Below are positions 1 to 8,793 of a stretch of 64,000 nucleotides of DNA, piece by piece. The stretch's first letter is position 1, and each line of letters opens with the position of its first letter. The stretch lies in contig NZ_BMWG01000002.1 of the NCBI RefSeq assembly GCF_014651115.1, positions 607,059 to 671,058 on the forward strand. Reading direction: 5' to 3'. The translations under genes and the position numbers were made by a program. The notes beneath the pieces are model-generated. The model searched no databases. It was not told where the DNA came from and worked only from the letters and a program-made list of their open reading frames with translations. The DNA comes from Streptomyces inusitatus (GTDB lineage: Bacteria; Actinomycetota; Actinomycetes; Streptomycetales; Streptomycetaceae).

Positions 1-634
1 GCTGGGCGACTCCGCCGCCGCCGTGATCGCCGACGTGTCCAAGCCGCGCGACGCGGCGCGTACGGCGGAGGCCGCCGTGGCGGCCTTCGGGGGCGTGGAC
101 GCGCTCGTCGCGAACGCCGCCGTCGGCGGGCCCGACACCCCTCTCCTCGACACCGACGACGACGCGATCCGCCGGGTCTTCGAGATCAACTTCTTCGGGG
201 TGCTGCACAGTGTGCAGGCGGTCCGGCCGCTGCTGGCCGAGTCCGCCGAGGGCGGCTCCGCCGGGCGCATCGTCGTCGTCGGCTCCCTCTTCGCCCAGCA
301 GCCCACGCCCGGCGCGGGCGCGTACAGCGCTTCCAAGGCCGCTGTGCACTCCCTGATGCGCACCCTGTCGCTGGAGCTGGCCCCGCACTGCACCGTCAAC
401 GCCGTCGCCCCCGGCTATGTCATGACCGACATGCACCGCGAGGAACTCGACGCGCGGGCCCGGCGGGCCGGGCGCTCCTTCGAGGACGAACGGGACAGAC
501 TGGCCGCCGAGGTGCCCCTCCGGCGGCACGGGACGGGCGCGGACGTCGCCGACGCCGTACACCATCTGCTCTCCGGCGGCGACTACATCACCGGGCAGAC
601 CCTCAACGTCAACGGAGGAGTGTTCACCTCATGA
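1..634 (+). CDS. SDR-family oxidoreductase, 5' end outside window
   Basis: This is a classical short-chain dehydrogenase/reductase whose reading frame is open from base 2, so the start and the Gly-rich nucleotide-binding motif lie upstream of the window. Visible family features are the Asn-Ala-Ala motif after strand beta-4, a Val-Gly-Ser catalytic serine region, the catalytic YSASK motif at about nt 323, a PGYVMT segment, and a C-terminal ITGQTLNVNGG. The family uses NAD(P)H to interconvert a ketone and an alcohol, and the substrate cannot be told from sequence. The stop overlaps the start of the next SDR by 4 nt (ATGA), so the two are translationally coupled, and a C45 acyltransferase follows in the same way. 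These are presumably three steps of one small pathway. Confidence 0.9.
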   Translation, partial: LGDSAAAVIADVSKPRDAARTAEAAVAAFGGVDALVANAAVGGPDTPLLDTDDDAIRRVFEINFFGVLHSVQAVRPLLAESAEGGSAGRIVVVGSLFAQQPTPGAGAYSASKAAVHSLMRTLSLELAPHCTVNAVAPGYVMTDMHREELDARARRAGRSFEDERDRLAAEVPLRRHGTGADVADAVHHLLSGGDYITGQTLNVNGGVFTS

Positions 635-1353
635 GTTTTGTTGTTCCGGGGCCGCGCAGGCTCGTCGTCACCGGGGCCGGGTCCGGCATCGGGCGCGCCA
701 CCGCCGCGCTGGCCGCCGCGCGCGGGTGGACGGTCGCCGGGCTCGACCTCGCCGAGGTGGAAGGGCTCGTACCGTGCGACATCACGGACGAGGACTCCGT
801 ACGCGAAGCCTTCCGGCAGGTCGACTCCCTGTGGGACGGGCAGGCCCCGCACGCCCTGGTGCACTGCGCCGGCGTCTACCGCTTCAAGCCCGCGACCCTC
901 ACCACCGCCGCCGACTGGGACGCGGTCGTGAACCTCAACGCCCGGGGATCGCTGCTGGTCGCCGCCGCTGCCGCCGAGCGGATGACCGCTTCCGGCGGCG
1001 GGAGTGTCGTCCTGCTGTCCTCGATCGCCGCCGCGCGCGGGGACGCGGGTGAGCCGAGCGCCGCGTACAGCGCCAGCAAGGGCGCGGTGGAGGCCCTGAC
1101 GCGTCAACTGGCGGTCGAGTGGGGACCGTACGAGATCCGCTGCAACGCGGTCGCGCCCGGGGTGATCGACACCCCGATGACCACCGTCTCCCACCATCCG
1201 GAGGCTTTCGAGCAGGTGCTGCGGCGCATTCCGGCGGGCCGACTGGGGACTGCGGAGGAAGTGGCGCGGGTCTGTCTCTTCCTCGCCTCCGAGGAGTCCG
1301 CCTATGTGAGCGGGACCGTCATCGCCGTGGACGGAGGGCAGGGCGCGTCATGA
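631..1353 (+). CDS. SDR-family oxidoreductase
   Basis: A complete 240-residue short-chain dehydrogenase of normal family length. The TGAGSGIG dinucleotide-binding motif is at residues 14-21, the catalytic Ser is near residues 130-131, and YSASK has Tyr146 and Lys150. The C-terminal YVSGTVIAVDGG is typical of FabG-like members. An acidic residue after strand beta-2 (GLDLAE) suggests an NAD preference, which is inference. The gene starts inside the stop of the upstream SDR and its own stop overlaps the C45 acyltransferase start. It is the middle gene of a coupled three-gene operon. The substrate is unknown; 2,3-dihydro-2,3-dihydroxybenzoate dehydrogenase and related diol dehydrogenases have a similar layout and are possible relatives. 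Confidence 0.9.
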   Translation: MSFVVPGPRRLVVTGAGSGIGRATAALAAARGWTVAGLDLAEVEGLVPCDITDEDSVREAFRQVDSLWDGQAPHALVHCAGVYRFKPATLTTAADWDAVVNLNARGSLLVAAAAAERMTASGGGSVVLLSSIAAARGDAGEPSAAYSASKGAVEALTRQLAVEWGPYEIRCNAVAPGVIDTPMTTVSHHPEAFEQVLRRIPAGRLGTAEEVARVCLFLASEESAYVSGTVIAVDGGQGAS

Positions 1354-2489
1354 GCGAGATAGCGATGATCCGGGTGAAGGGCGGGGCGCGCGAGCGCGGG
1401 CTTGTGTATGGTCGCGCCGCCGGGGAGCGGGTGCGGCTCTCCCTGGAGAACTACGAGCGGGTGTACGCCACCTTCGCCGACCTGCGGTGGGACGCGGCGA
1501 CCGCGCTCGCCGAGACGTACATCCCGGCGGTCGAGGCGTTCGACGCGAGCGCGCTGGAGGAGATGGAGGGGATCGCGCTGGGGGCGGGTGTCGCCTTCGA
1601 GGACATCCTCGCGCTCAATCTGCGGACCGAGATCCTCTTCTCCGGGAAGGCCCGGAAGCTGTCGTCTCTGGAGGCGCGCCCTCCCGGCGAGTGCACCTCC
1701 TTCTGCGATCTGCGCGGGCCCGAGCCCGTCGTGGGGCAGAACTGGGACTGGATCCCCTTCTCACACCAGACCGTCGTCGTCCTCGAAGCCGTCCCCGAGA
1801 CCGGGCCCCGCTGGGTCTCGGTGGTGGAGGCCGGACTGCTCGCCAAGTTCGGCATGAACTCGGCGGGGGTGACCGTCCTGACCAACGCGCTGGTCACCTC
1901 GCTGGACCGGGGCGAGCCGGGGATGCCGTACCACCTGCTGCTGCGTGCCCTGTTGTCGTCCGAGTCCGTCGACGCCGCCGTGGAGCTTCTGCGCTCCGCG
2001 CACCGGTCGTCGTCCGCGAACTATCTGATCGTGGGCGGCGACGGGCGGGGTGTCGACGTCGAGGCGCGGCCCGGCGGTGCCGACGATCTGCGCCTGCGGC
2101 GCGTGGAGCGGGGCGAGTTCCTCGTACACGCCAATCACTTCCTCGGCGGGGACGCCGATCTCGCTTCGCGCGGCGTCGACCACGGGCCGCGCGTCATGCC
2201 CGACACCCTCTTCCGGCAGGAGCGCGCCACCGCTCTGGCCGAGCTGATGCCGGTGCCCTCGGTCGCCGGGTGGCACGAGGTGCTGAGCGACCACGCCAAC
2301 TACCCGGACGCGGTGTGCTGTCACCCCGATCCGCGCGAGGAGGAGCCTCTTTCGCGGGGGTCGACGGTGGCGAGCGCGGTGATCGAGCCGGGGCGGGGGC
2401 TGATGCATCTGGTGCTGGGGCATCCGTGCGCGGAGCCGAGGGTGACGTACGACTACGGGGAGTTCCTCGGTATGAACGATCCGGCATGA
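1350..2489 (+). CDS. C45-family autoproteolytic acyltransferase/hydrolase
   Basis: This 379-residue protein resembles the C45 family (acyl-CoA:6-aminopenicillanic acid acyltransferase type), Ntn hydrolases made as inactive precursors that cleave themselves before a cysteine, which then becomes the N-terminal nucleophile. The candidate nucleophile is Cys115 in GECTSF, followed by the family's GQNWDW at 129-134. The start ATG at 1350 overlaps the SDR stop (ATGA); the frame is open further upstream but nothing there looks like a start. There is no signal peptide, so it is cytoplasmic. Usual reactions are amide formation or hydrolysis with small acyl donors. Coupling to two SDRs suggests an acylated or deacylated small metabolite. 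The family call is firm and the substrate unknown. Confidence 0.8.
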   Translation: MSEIAMIRVKGGARERGLVYGRAAGERVRLSLENYERVYATFADLRWDAATALAETYIPAVEAFDASALEEMEGIALGAGVAFEDILALNLRTEILFSGKARKLSSLEARPPGECTSFCDLRGPEPVVGQNWDWIPFSHQTVVVLEAVPETGPRWVSVVEAGLLAKFGMNSAGVTVLTNALVTSLDRGEPGMPYHLLLRALLSSESVDAAVELLRSAHRSSSANYLIVGGDGRGVDVEARPGGADDLRLRRVERGEFLVHANHFLGGDADLASRGVDHGPRVMPDTLFRQERATALAELMPVPSVAGWHEVLSDHANYPDAVCCHPDPREEEPLSRGSTVASAVIEPGRGLMHLVLGHPCAEPRVTYDYGEFLGMNDPA

Positions 2490-2621
2490 AAGACCGGCAT
2501 GAAAGATCTGACTACTTAGCCCGATTGGGGATCGTTGGGCCGGTTGGTCAGCGGGTGAGGCGCCTTCGCCCGGAAGGTCGTGTTCCAGTGCCGGGCGTCT
2601 TCTGCCGATCCTGGAGGATTC

Positions 2622-3683
2622 ATGCGACCCCCTGTCCTTCTTCCGCGTACGCGAGCGCTGGCGGTGGCGCTGGCGCTGGCCGTCGGGCTCACGCTGGCGG
2701 CGTCCACGCTCGTGCCCTCCGGCTCCGCCGGGGCGTCCGATCAGTACGAGTGGGCCGCGCTGGGCGACTCGTACACCGCGGGCATCTTCATCGGCGACCC
2801 ACGACCCGCGTTCGGCGACGCGTCACGGGACGGCTGCGACCGCACCACCAACGCCTACCCCGACATCGTCGACCAAGAGCTGGCCCAGTTCCCGCCGGGC
2901 AAGCCCGTCCGGCTGACCGACGTAAGCTGCGGCGCCGCCACCATCGCCCATATCGCCAACGCCCGGCAGACCCCGCTCAGCCCCGTCCAGCCCCCCACAG
3001 GCGGCTGGCCCGCGGTGGACCCGCAGACCCTGCGAGCCAAGCTGAGCGACCAGACCGACATCGTCACCATCGGCATCGGCGGCAACAGCCTGTCCTTCGG
3101 TGAGATCCTGCTGAAGTGCCTCGAACAGGGCTCGACCGGCAAGTCCTGTCGCGAGTACTACACCAACCCGCCCGAGGGCGAGGAGACCATCCAGGACAAG
3201 CTGGCCCGCGTCCAGGACGAGTACATCGAGATGCTCGCCAAGGTGCACCAGGCCGCCCCCAACGCCAAGGTCATCACGGTCGGCTACCCCGCCGTCCTCC
3301 CGGAGACGGGCAGCGACTGCGATCGCCTCTCCCTCACCGAACTCGGCGCGATCACCCACGCCGACGTCGACTGGCTCCGCGACGACGTCCTCAAGCCGCT
3401 GAACACCACCATCCAGCGAGTCACGGACTTCTTCGGCGACCGCTACGTCGACGTCTACTCCTCCAGCATCGGCCACGACGCCTGCCAACCCGCCGAAACC
3501 AAGTGGATCGAGGGCATCTGCGGCGACGCGGCCGATTACTGGCCCACCAACCTCCCCGGCGCTCTGCCGAGCTGCGCCACCATCGGCAAGCGGGCCACCG
3601 TGGTCCACCCGAACGCCGCAGGGCATGCCGATACCGCCGTGCACGTCGAGCGGGCGATCCGCATCAGTCTGTTGGAACGCTGA
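2622..3683 (+). CDS. Secreted SGNH/GDSL-type esterase
   Basis: A 353-residue exported hydrolase. ATG 2622 is chosen over an in-frame ATG at 2580 because GGAGG lies just before it and the signal peptide begins there. Residues 1-10 are basic, 11-30 a hydrophobic core, and cleavage is probable near Ala38. Block I is GDSY with nucleophile Ser50, block III is GIGGN (oxyanion residues), and the C-terminal HPNAAGH carries the catalytic His. Several cysteines are present, as in secreted Streptomyces SGNH lipases, whose disulfides are conserved. It should hydrolyse lipid or other ester substrates outside the cell. It stands alone between an operon end and a Nudix gene. Confidence 0.88.
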   Translation: MRPPVLLPRTRALAVALALAVGLTLAASTLVPSGSAGASDQYEWAALGDSYTAGIFIGDPRPAFGDASRDGCDRTTNAYPDIVDQELAQFPPGKPVRLTDVSCGAATIAHIANARQTPLSPVQPPTGGWPAVDPQTLRAKLSDQTDIVTIGIGGNSLSFGEILLKCLEQGSTGKSCREYYTNPPEGEETIQDKLARVQDEYIEMLAKVHQAAPNAKVITVGYPAVLPETGSDCDRLSLTELGAITHADVDWLRDDVLKPLNTTIQRVTDFFGDRYVDVYSSSIGHDACQPAETKWIEGICGDAADYWPTNLPGALPSCATIGKRATVVHPNAAGHADTAVHVERAIRISLLER

Positions 3684-3884
3684 TCGGGCGGGCGGCCAGC
3701 TTGCCACTCACAGGGCCGGCTGGTGCGATACCTACTCACCACATATCCGGACGGGAACGGCCAGGTGCGGAGCCGGGCCTCCGGGCGCGAGACCGGCCAG
3801 TCCCTCCACGTAGACGGTGGCTGGATCCTCCACTGACCCCACCAAGTCCACCAATCCCACCACCGGAAAGCCGGGACGAGCACC

Positions 3885-4322
3885 GTGATCGAACGAGTCC
3901 GCGCCATCCTCCTCACCCCACACAACACCGTGCTGCTCATCAAGCGCATCCGTCCGGGGACGCCCCCGTACTGGGTCGTCCCCGGCGGGAAGGTGGAGCC
4001 CACCGACGCCGGTCTCGAAGACGCGCTGCGGCGCGAGATCCACGAGGAGATCGCGGGTGTGCCCACGGTGCTCCGGCTCTTCCATACGCTGGAAAGCCCC
4101 GGTGAACGGCAGTACTTCTACCTCGCCACGATCGAGGCATGGGCGTTTGAAGCGCGGACCGGGCCGGAGTTCGGTGAGGAGGGGCGCGGGGAGTATCTGC
4201 TGGAAGAGGTCGCGCTCACTCCTGGTGCGCTGGAGGCCGTCAATCTTCAGCCGCGAGAGATCGCGTCTCTGCTCGGGCGGGCGGTCTCCGGCTCCGGCTT
4301 GGGCGTGCTGGAAAGGCCCTGA
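3885..4322 (+). CDS. Nudix hydrolase
   Basis: A 145-residue protein starting at GTG 3885. The Nudix box begins at GGKVEPTDAG and continues to RREIHEEIAG, close to the consensus GX5EX7REUXEEXGU, with the REXXEE metal-binding core intact. Nudix enzymes cleave nucleoside diphosphates linked to another moiety (NTPs, ADP-ribose, NADH and others); the substrate here cannot be assigned. No clear ribosome-binding site precedes the GTG. The roughly 200 nt upstream after the SGNH gene hold nothing recognisable. The gene ends 6 nt from the stop of the convergent lipoprotein gene. Confidence 0.85.
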   Translation: MIERVRAILLTPHNTVLLIKRIRPGTPPYWVVPGGKVEPTDAGLEDALRREIHEEIAGVPTVLRLFHTLESPGERQYFYLATIEAWAFEARTGPEFGEEGRGEYLLEEVALTPGALEAVNLQPREIASLLGRAVSGSGLGVLERP

Positions 4323-4328
4323 TCGGGG

Positions 4329-5009
4329 TCAGAACGTGTCCTCGATCGCGCCGATCGGGATGCAGTCGTCCTCGGACAGGTTCTTGCAGAGGGTCGCACC
4401 GGTGAGGTCCGCTTTTTCTGGGACGAACTGCCAGACCCAGCGGTAGTAGACGGTGTTCGCGCGGAGGGTGCCGAACATCGGGACGCCGTCGGTGCTGCCG
4501 GAGAAGAGGAACTGGTCTTCTGTCATGTGGTCGGTCCCGTCTTCGAGCATGCCTCCGTTCAGATTTGGATCGTCGGTTTTGAGGCGCGGGTAATTGATCG
4601 CCAGTTCTTGGGCGACCGGTGCCTGGATGCTGCGGTTGGGCGGGTCGGCCTCCACTCGCAGCAGGAGGGTCATCGCCTTGGTCCCTGCGGGCGGGGGGTC
4701 GGCGGGGAGGTCCACCACGGTGCGGGCCGCGATGATCTGCACCTTGTAGGTGTAGTTGGCTTTTACGTGCAGGGCCGGCTTGCGGGCCGGGGGGATCGTC
4801 GGGCGGGTCGGCTGGTCGGTGGCGTTCTTGCCGGGGCCGGTGGACATGGACGGCGAGTTGGGTGAGCTGGGGGCCGAGGGCTTGGCGCTCGGTTTGTCGC
4901 CGTCGGCGGTGGACGGGGTGTCTCCGCCGCAAGCGGTCAGGGCGGTCATGAGGGCGGCAGTCGCGCACGCCCATCGCATCGGGGCGAGAGCCCCTCGGAT
5001 TCTGTTCAC
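4329..5009 (-). CDS. Putative lipoprotein of unknown function
   Basis: A 226-residue exported lipoprotein. GTG 5009 is preferred because GGGGGA lies 4 nt before it, although the frame is open to 5051. The N-terminus is VNRIRG, then a hydrophobic stretch ending in the lipobox LTAC followed by Gly-Gly. A low-complexity linker rich in Ser, Pro, Lys and Asp follows, typical of Streptomyces lipoproteins that span the cell wall. The globular part (about residues 75-226) has two Cys near the C-terminus (ATLCKN and DDCIP) that could form a disulfide. No enzymatic motif was recognised. It is convergent with the Nudix gene. Confidence 0.75.
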   Translation of the reverse strand: MNRIRGALAPMRWACATAALMTALTACGGDTPSTADGDKPSAKPSAPSSPNSPSMSTGPGKNATDQPTRPTIPPARKPALHVKANYTYKVQIIAARTVVDLPADPPPAGTKAMTLLLRVEADPPNRSIQAPVAQELAINYPRLKTDDPNLNGGMLEDGTDHMTEDQFLFSGSTDGVPMFGTLRANTVYYRWVWQFVPEKADLTGATLCKNLSEDDCIPIGAIEDTF

Positions 5010-5128
5010 TGTTCCCCCGGTTCGGACATATGACGATGAGCTGATGATCACTCTAAAGGTGAGTGGTCGGGTGTTGAACCGGCTCTGGGGGAAGGTCCGT
5101 TGTCAGTGGGGCTTCCTATGCTGAAGGC

Positions 5129-6157
5129 ATGGAGATCAGCAAGGGGACGCTTGAGGATGCCTGGGGGCGGACGGCCGCCGGGCATGCGCTGCTTCACGGG
5201 GTCGGGCTGCCGCAGGTGGTGCTCTCGGAGGAGGAGTTGGACGAGTGGGAGGGGTGGGACGGGGCGGAGGGCGAGGGTCTGGCGCTGGTGCTGGACGAGG
5301 ACGGCACTGTGCACGGCTATCACGGCGCCTATCGGGAGTCCTTCGTCACCCGGGACCTTGAGCAGGTGCTTTATCTGATCGCCGAGGCGGCGATACGCGA
5401 GCGCGGCGGCAGTCCGGCGGAGACCGCTGAGGCGCTGGGGCGGATTGATCCGCTCTGGGGGCGACGGTTCCGTACCGGCGGTCTGGATGGCACGGGGGTG
5501 GTCGAGGCGTGTGGACGGGACCCGCTGGAGGGGTTCGCCTGGATAGCGGATTCCTGGCGGGAGCAGATCCCCTATACGACTCTGGCCTTCTTCCGTGCCG
5601 AGCCGGGGCGGACCGTGGACGCCTCACAACTGGCTCTGTTGTACGGGGCCGATCCCGGGCAGGTCGCGGCCGGTACCCGGCTCAAGGACTTGCGGGCTGG
5701 GGACGGCGGTCGCGCCCACTGGGACCGTCAGTGGGACAGCTTCTGCTTCGGGCAGTCCGGTGAATGGGCCTTCCTGCTCTATCACGACACCCCGCCGAAG
5801 GCCCGCGCCAACAGGGCCGCGTACGACGGGCTCGGGGTCGGGGAAGGTGTGTGGCTGACCGCCACCTTGGGCAAAGCCATCTACACCTTCTCCTATGTGA
5901 AGGACGGCCAGAGCGTCAACGACGACATCGGCGCGCTGGAGCTTCTCGCGTACGACCACGGCCGCTCCCCCTATCTCCGGGGCGGGAAGCTGGACTTCCT
6001 CAACCGCGCCTTGCGCCGCGCCGAGCTGGACCATCCCGAGCTGACCAACACGTATCAGCTCTACTTCCACGCGCTGGAGGAGTCCCTCGGGCTGGGGCTG
6101 CCGCGCCGGGAGTTCGCGGAGGGGGAGGTGCGGGCCGGGTACTGGACCGGGAAGTAG
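5129..6157 (+). CDS. Conserved hypothetical protein, 342 residues
   Basis: No family was recognised. The protein is acidic and soluble, with no signal peptide or membrane segment. A central block (residues about 195-260) reads like a Trp/Phe-rich beta fold, with GEWAFLLYHDTPP followed by GVWLTATLGKAIYTFSYV. It resembles small Streptomyces proteins annotated only as DUFs. The start is ATG 5129, with a TATGCT -10-like box 6 nt upstream (5117-5122), so a leaderless transcript is plausible; GAAGG is too close to serve as a ribosome-binding site. It faces a convergent LuxR/binding-protein gene with only 26 nt between the stops. Confidence 0.7.
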   Translation: MEISKGTLEDAWGRTAAGHALLHGVGLPQVVLSEEELDEWEGWDGAEGEGLALVLDEDGTVHGYHGAYRESFVTRDLEQVLYLIAEAAIRERGGSPAETAEALGRIDPLWGRRFRTGGLDGTGVVEACGRDPLEGFAWIADSWREQIPYTTLAFFRAEPGRTVDASQLALLYGADPGQVAAGTRLKDLRAGDGGRAHWDRQWDSFCFGQSGEWAFLLYHDTPPKARANRAAYDGLGVGEGVWLTATLGKAIYTFSYVKDGQSVNDDIGALELLAYDHGRSPYLRGGKLDFLNRALRRAELDHPELTNTYQLYFHALEESLGLGLPRREFAEGEVRAGYWTGK

Positions 6158-6183
6158 CGGGGGGGCGGCGAGGGGCACCGGGC

Positions 6184-7902
6184 TCAGGCGATCGTCAGGA
6201 TTTCCTGGCCCGCGTCGGAGAGGCGGTAGGTGAGGGTGGGCTGGGAGAGGCTCGCGTCCGCGGTGTCGTAGGGGTAGCCGCGGACGGACTGGCCGGGCTC
6301 GGCGAAGAGGTAGGTGCCGTTGACGCCTCGGTAGGCGGAGTCGCGGAGATAGCCGCCGACGGCGCCCGGGCGGAGGGAGCCGGTGACGGAGAAGGCGGCG
6401 TGGACCATGCGGATCTGGTCGTAGGCGGCGCTGGCCTGGCTGCGGCCGGGGGCGGAGCCGAAGGCGCGGGCGTAGGACTCGGTGAAGCGGCGGCCCAGGG
6501 GGTCGTCCGGACGGCCGGTGACCGTGGACCAGATCACTCGGGCGGCCGGGTGCTCGATGCGGCGGGCGAAGCCCGGTACCGAGGGGGTGTAGATGTGGTA
6601 GGTGAGCTGGTCGGGGCTGTGGGCGGTGATCGCGTTCTGGAGCGCGGCGGCGGTCTCCACGACGAGGTGGGAGACGACGACGACCTCCGGGCAGTCGGCG
6701 AGGACGCCCGCGATCAGCTCGTCCACATGGTCGACGGCGAGACCGACGCGGTGGGTCGACACGACCGTCCAGCCGATCTCGCGGGCGCGGCTCTCGAAGG
6801 TCTCGTCGGTGACCGCGCAGCCGTAGCCGTCGAGTTCGATCACGGCGATGCGGGGGGCGCGGTCGGCGGGGCCGGTGGTCCGGGAGCCGCGCAGATAGGC
6901 GAGCAGCGCCGACTGGTAGGCCGTCTCGGAGGGGCAGGTCGAGAAGACATGGCCGAGGCGGCGCGGGTCCTCGCGGACCGCGTCGACGCTGCGGGTCCAG
7001 GTGTTGGTGTGGAGGAAGGGGCGGCCGAAGCCGGCCGCGAAGTCGAAGATCCCTGAGCTGAGCGCGCTGGCGTAGCTGCTGGTGATCGCGTCGACGTCCG
7101 CGGCGACGAGCGCGGCCAGGCCCTCTCGTACGGAGGTCTCGTCCAGCGGGTCGACCTCGACGAGGACGTGTTCGAGGGGGCGGCCGCCGTCGGCGGTCAG
7201 TGTGTTGACGTCTCGGACGGCGAGGGCGGCGCCCTGCGCGGTCTCGCGGCCGTCGGCGGCGAAGGCTCCGGCGACGGCGATGGTGCCGATGCGGACGGTG
7301 TCGCGGGGTGCTTTTCGGGGCTTGGCGGTGGTGGCCGTCGCAACGGCGTCCGTGGTGGTGGCCGTGGTGGCGTGGCGCTCGACGTCCAGGACGCGGATGC
7401 CCGAGCGCTGCTCCACGCCGCCGGGGATCGGCAGCCGGATCAGATCGCGGTCGACGGCGAGGGCGCTGAGACCGGCGCGGGAGTCCTGGTCCAGCTTCTT
7501 GAGCAGCCGCTCGACCTGGGTGGTGACGGTACGGACGCTGGTGCCGAGGCGGCTGGATATCTCACGGTTCGCGAGGCCCATCGCGACCAGCGAGATGATG
7601 TCGATCTCGCGGGAGGTGAGCCCCGCGGGCGGGCCGTCGAGCGGCTCCAGGGTGACTGTGATCGTCTGCCGGTCGCGCTCGCTCGGCCCCAGCGCGCACC
7701 AGGACCAGTCGCCGTCCTCGCACCAGAGGAAGCGGGCCGCGCTCATGCCGGAGGCGTGGAATCCGGCGATGCGGCGGAGGAGGGGGGCGCTGATGCCTTC
7801 GGTGGGGGCGTTCCCGTCGGCGGGGGTGAGGGTGACATCCCAGGTGCCGGGAGTGCCGGGAGTGCCGGGAGTGCGCTCGGCTTGAGGCTTCGGCGATCGC
7901 AC
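6184..7902 (-). CDS. LuxR-type HTH fused to periplasmic-binding-type ligand domain
   Basis: A 572-residue cytoplasmic fusion. The first 70 residues are Pro/Gly rich. A LuxR-type HTH follows (GLTSREIDIISLVAMGLANREIS region, then TSVRTVTTQVERLLKKL). After a Thr/Ala-rich linker comes a domain like the type-1 periplasmic binding proteins of branched-chain amino acid/amide importers (starting VRIGTIAVAGAFAADGRETAQGA). No signal peptide or membrane span is visible, so the ligand domain probably senses a cytoplasmic small molecule and controls DNA binding. GTG 7902 is preferred because GGAGGA lies 6 nt before it; ATG 7920 would place that site inside the gene. Four 9-bp repeats near 7848-7876 encode Pro-Gly-Thr units. 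Confidence 0.75.
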   Translation of the reverse strand: MRSPKPQAERTPGTPGTPGTWDVTLTPADGNAPTEGISAPLLRRIAGFHASGMSAARFLWCEDGDWSWCALGPSERDRQTITVTLEPLDGPPAGLTSREIDIISLVAMGLANREISSRLGTSVRTVTTQVERLLKKLDQDSRAGLSALAVDRDLIRLPIPGGVEQRSGIRVLDVERHATTATTTDAVATATTAKPRKAPRDTVRIGTIAVAGAFAADGRETAQGAALAVRDVNTLTADGGRPLEHVLVEVDPLDETSVREGLAALVAADVDAITSSYASALSSGIFDFAAGFGRPFLHTNTWTRSVDAVREDPRRLGHVFSTCPSETAYQSALLAYLRGSRTTGPADRAPRIAVIELDGYGCAVTDETFESRAREIGWTVVSTHRVGLAVDHVDELIAGVLADCPEVVVVSHLVVETAAALQNAITAHSPDQLTYHIYTPSVPGFARRIEHPAARVIWSTVTGRPDDPLGRRFTESYARAFGSAPGRSQASAAYDQIRMVHAAFSVTGSLRPGAVGGYLRDSAYRGVNGTYLFAEPGQSVRGYPYDTADASLSQPTLTYRLSDAGQEILTIA

Positions 7903-8173
7903 GGCGGCTCCTCCCTTCATCGGGACGGCTCGCGCCGGCCCGCCCTCGCGACGGAACCCCCGCGCTCAGCACGATAGCCGCGAAGGACGGCCAGGGGAAT
8001 ACCAGCCATGGCCTGAAATCGCGCCTGAAGTTGATCCACTGAATTGTTTCCGCTGGTGAAACGGGGTGCGCAACAAACCTGCGGCGGCGAAAGCTGATGT
8101 CGAACAGCGGGGAGCCCGCCGGATCCGACCGGCCGGACCCCACTCCTATCCACCAGTGCAAGGGGCACCACCG

Positions 8174-8713
8174 ATGAACCGACGCCTGAGCGCCACGCTC
8201 GCCACCGCAGTCCTCGCCGGCAGCCTGACCGCGATATCGACCCCCGCTCAGGCGGCTCCCGTGCCGGGATGCGTCGACGCCGGCAAGGTCTTCCGTACGA
8301 TCAGCGCGAAGTCCACCAAGTGGGTGCCGACCAACATCCACAGCGACTGGGCGCGGCCCGGCGTGAACATCACGTACGCCAAGAACAAGACCGGCTCCTG
8401 GACGCTGACGAACACCATCGGGGCGAAGGCCGAGCTGAACGCCGTCCTGGCCAAGGCGAGCGCGTCGTACGACGTCGCGCTCGCCAAGACCTGGAGCAAG
8501 TCCGACACCTGGAGGTACTCCGCCAAGGTGGAGAGGAAGGCCGGCAAGACGAAGGGCCGTCTCATGATGTTCCACGAGGCGAAGAGGTTCGCCGTGAAGA
8601 AGACCCTCGTCTACAACAAGAGCGGCCGCTGCGCGGTCAAGACGGTCTACAAGAAGACGCTCACCGCGCCGGTGAAGCGGAACGTGAATGTGTGGGGCAT
8701 TCAGTACAGCTGA
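8174..8713 (+). CDS. Small secreted basic protein, unknown function
   Basis: A 179-residue protein with a clear Sec signal peptide. It has MNRR, a hydrophobic core, and AQA-AP as the probable cleavage site near residue 29. The mature part is very Lys-rich, with two Cys (PGCVD and GRCAV) that may pair. Repeated hydrophobic/Lys alternation (SASYDVALAKTWSKSDTW) suggests a beta-rich or pore-former-like fold, but no family was recognised. ATG 8174 is the first start that exposes the signal peptide; the frame is open to 8066. A GGGGCA stretch upstream is a weak ribosome-binding site. A long hairpin follows the stop. Confidence 0.75.
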   Translation: MNRRLSATLATAVLAGSLTAISTPAQAAPVPGCVDAGKVFRTISAKSTKWVPTNIHSDWARPGVNITYAKNKTGSWTLTNTIGAKAELNAVLAKASASYDVALAKTWSKSDTWRYSAKVERKAGKTKGRLMMFHEAKRFAVKKTLVYNKSGRCAVKTVYKKTLTAPVKRNVNVWGIQYS

Positions 8714-8751
8714 ACCGTCTGACCGGGGGGGGGATCGGGGGACCCGGGGGG

Positions 8752-8788
8752 CCGGGGCGCTGCGGTACAGGGGGCCGCAGCGTCCCGG
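8752..8788. terminator. Bidirectional hairpin between convergent genes
   Basis: The 14-bp arms CCGGGGCGCTGCGG (8752-8765) and CCGCAGCGTCCCGG (8775-8788) pair fully with one G-U, around a 9-nt loop. The hairpin sits between the convergent stops at 8713 and 8794. No U-tract follows, as is common in Streptomyces. Confidence 0.75.
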
Positions 8789-8793
8789 CGGGT

